A stretch of 6,328 bases of DNA from positions 1 through 6,328 of the forward strand of contig CABMIA010000037.1 of assembly GCA_902386085.1 (NCBI GenBank). Reading direction: 5' to 3'. This stretch comes from an uncultured archaeon (lineage in GTDB: Archaea; Halobacteriota; Methanosarcinia; Methanosarcinales; Methanoperedenaceae). Each line of letters starts with the position of its first letter. The first letter of the stretch is position 1. A program made the translations under genes and the position numbers. The notes under the pieces were generated by a model. It saw nothing but the letters and a program-made list of their open reading frames with translations. It did not search any database and was not told the DNA's origin. Below are positions 5,840-6,328 of this stretch, in pieces.

Positions 5840-6241
5840 ATGAGCAATAAAGAAGAAGCTACGCGGTGGTTAAATCAAGGTGAACGCGATCTGGGCGCTG
5901 CAATGGTTTTGATGGATAAAGAGTTCTATGAGAGCGCATGTTTCCATGCCCAGCAAGCCTCTGAAAAGGCACTCAAGAGCGTGCTTTTCATGAAGGGACA
6001 AAGGACTGTTGTAACCCATTCGACGCGGGAATTATACAGGGAAGTCAAAAAAGTAATTCCAGAATTCAAAGACCTGGGGAGAGCTTCAATGGAACTTGAT
6101 AAGCATTATATTCCACCGCGCTATCCGGATGCCTTCCCAGCAGGCTCGCCTTATGAATATTATACATGGGAGGATGCAGACAAATGCATAAAATATGCAG
6201 AATCGATATTAGCAGAAGTAAGGAACTTCTTGAAAAAATAA
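5840..6241 (+). CDS. HEPN-domain protein, probable RNase toxin of a HEPN/MNT module
   Basis: This 133-residue protein is almost entirely one HEPN domain (HEPN, PF05168-like). Family features visible in order: the start W-x3-G-E-R-D-L (10-18), FHAQQASEKALKSVLF (35-50), GQRTVVTHST (53-62), and YIPPRYPDAFPAG (90-102) followed by a final helix ATYAE-type segment (EDADKCIKYAESIL, 111-124). R55 and H60 form the RX4H motif that in HEPN ribonucleases is catalytic. The family has toxin, defence and other nucleic-acid roles, usually beside an MNT nucleotidyltransferase, which is what follows here with a 58-base overlap. The position after the histidine pair that is a tyrosine in HepT-type toxins (RX4HXY) is threonine (T62). 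The ATG at 5840 has GAGG 13 nt and AGGG 3 nt upstream, neither ideally placed. Actual RNase activity is inferred, not shown. Confidence 0.88.
   Translation: MSNKEEATRWLNQGERDLGAAMVLMDKEFYESACFHAQQASEKALKSVLFMKGQRTVVTHSTRELYREVKKVIPEFKDLGRASMELDKHYIPPRYPDAFPAGSPYEYYTWEDADKCIKYAESILAEVRNFLKK
6169..6173 (+). promoter_or_regulatory. ribosome binding site deciding the MNT gene start
   Basis: GGAGG lies within the HEPN coding region, 10 nt before the ATG at 6184. The only other in-frame start, ATG at 6166, would put this site inside the gene and has no ribosome binding site of its own, so 6184 is preferred. Confidence 0.65.
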
Positions 6242-6328
6242 ATAGATTTGTTGAGAAACTCGCTTCTCATATTGATATTAAAACGGTCTATCTCTTCGGT
6301 TCAGTGGCGCGCAATGACTTTAATGAAG
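6184..6328 (+). CDS. MNT-type nucleotidyltransferase, N-terminal part, cut by window edge
   Basis: The first 48 codons of a minimal nucleotidyltransferase-domain protein (NTP_transf_2/MNT family). After an N-terminal helix (SRSKELLEKINRFVEKLASH, residues 10-29) comes a strand leading into VYLFGSVARNDFNE (35-48), the signature GS motif (G39-S40) with the typical R43 and D45 that begins the active site; the later D-x-D metal ligands lie outside the window. Such proteins are the usual partners and antitoxins of HEPN proteins and, in studied MntA/HepT pairs, neutralise the toxin by AMPylation. The gene starts inside the HEPN gene, overlapping its last 58 bases in another frame, which implies tight co-expression. 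Whether the catalytic aspartates are intact cannot be judged here. Confidence 0.85.
   Translation, partial: MHKICRIDISRSKELLEKINRFVEKLASHIDIKTVYLFGSVARNDFNE

Noticed and set aside
1..6328. CRISPR array, IS element, tRNA or rRNA
   Set aside because: No regularly spaced repeats, no transposase-like frame or terminal inverted repeats, and no tRNA-like T-loop motif were seen in the only non-coding stretch (5556-5839).

Overview
The window holds the 5' part of an archaeal F420H2 dehydrogenase operon (Fpo/Fqo, the respiratory complex I relative) on the minus strand. It reads fpoA-B-C-D-H-I-J1-J2-K-L from position 5555 down to position 1. A divergent plus-strand gene pair of the HEPN/MNT toxin-antitoxin type begins at 5840 and runs off the right edge.

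Organism: the gene order, separate B and C subunits, a J subunit split in two, and the absence of NuoE/F/G-type input genes upstream of fpoA all match the Methanosarcinales layout rather than bacterial nuo. TATA-like boxes with GGAGG/GGTGA-type ribosome binding sites also fit Archaea. A methanogen such as Methanosarcina, or an ANME-2/Methanoperedens-type relative, is the best guess. The window cannot settle which, nor whether the acceptor is methanophenazine (Fpo) or menaquinone (Fqo).

Layout: positions 1-606 hold the N-terminal 202 codons of fpoL (proton-pumping antiporter-like subunit, truncated by the window). Positions 608-1400 hold three small membrane subunits (K, J2, J1). Positions 1397-1813 encode the two-[4Fe-4S] subunit FpoI, and 1813-2910 the membrane anchor FpoH at the quinone/phenazine cavity. 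Positions 2915-5190 encode the peripheral arm subunits D, C and B (B ligates cluster N2), and 5178-5555 encodes FpoA. Genes are 28 nt apart or closer, or overlap, which indicates one co-transcribed and translationally coupled unit. In the family, electrons from F420H2 enter through FpoF (not in this window), pass through the I and B clusters to the carrier bound between D, B and H, and drive proton pumping by the membrane arm.

Positions 5556-5839 are a 284-nt divergent intergenic region. It contains a TATA box for the fpo operon, a GC-rich stretch ending in a perfect four-tract G-quadruplex motif on the plus strand, and an AT-rich promoter for the HEPN gene. The G-quadruplex motif sits 8 nt before the HEPN TATA-like box and is the least expected signal in the window.

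Positions 5840-6328 hold a HEPN-domain protein with an RX4H motif and the first 48 codons of an MNT-type nucleotidyltransferase whose start lies inside the HEPN gene. They look like an accessory toxin-antitoxin (or related two-component) module placed next to a core energy operon. I see no CRISPR array, IS element, tRNA or rRNA.
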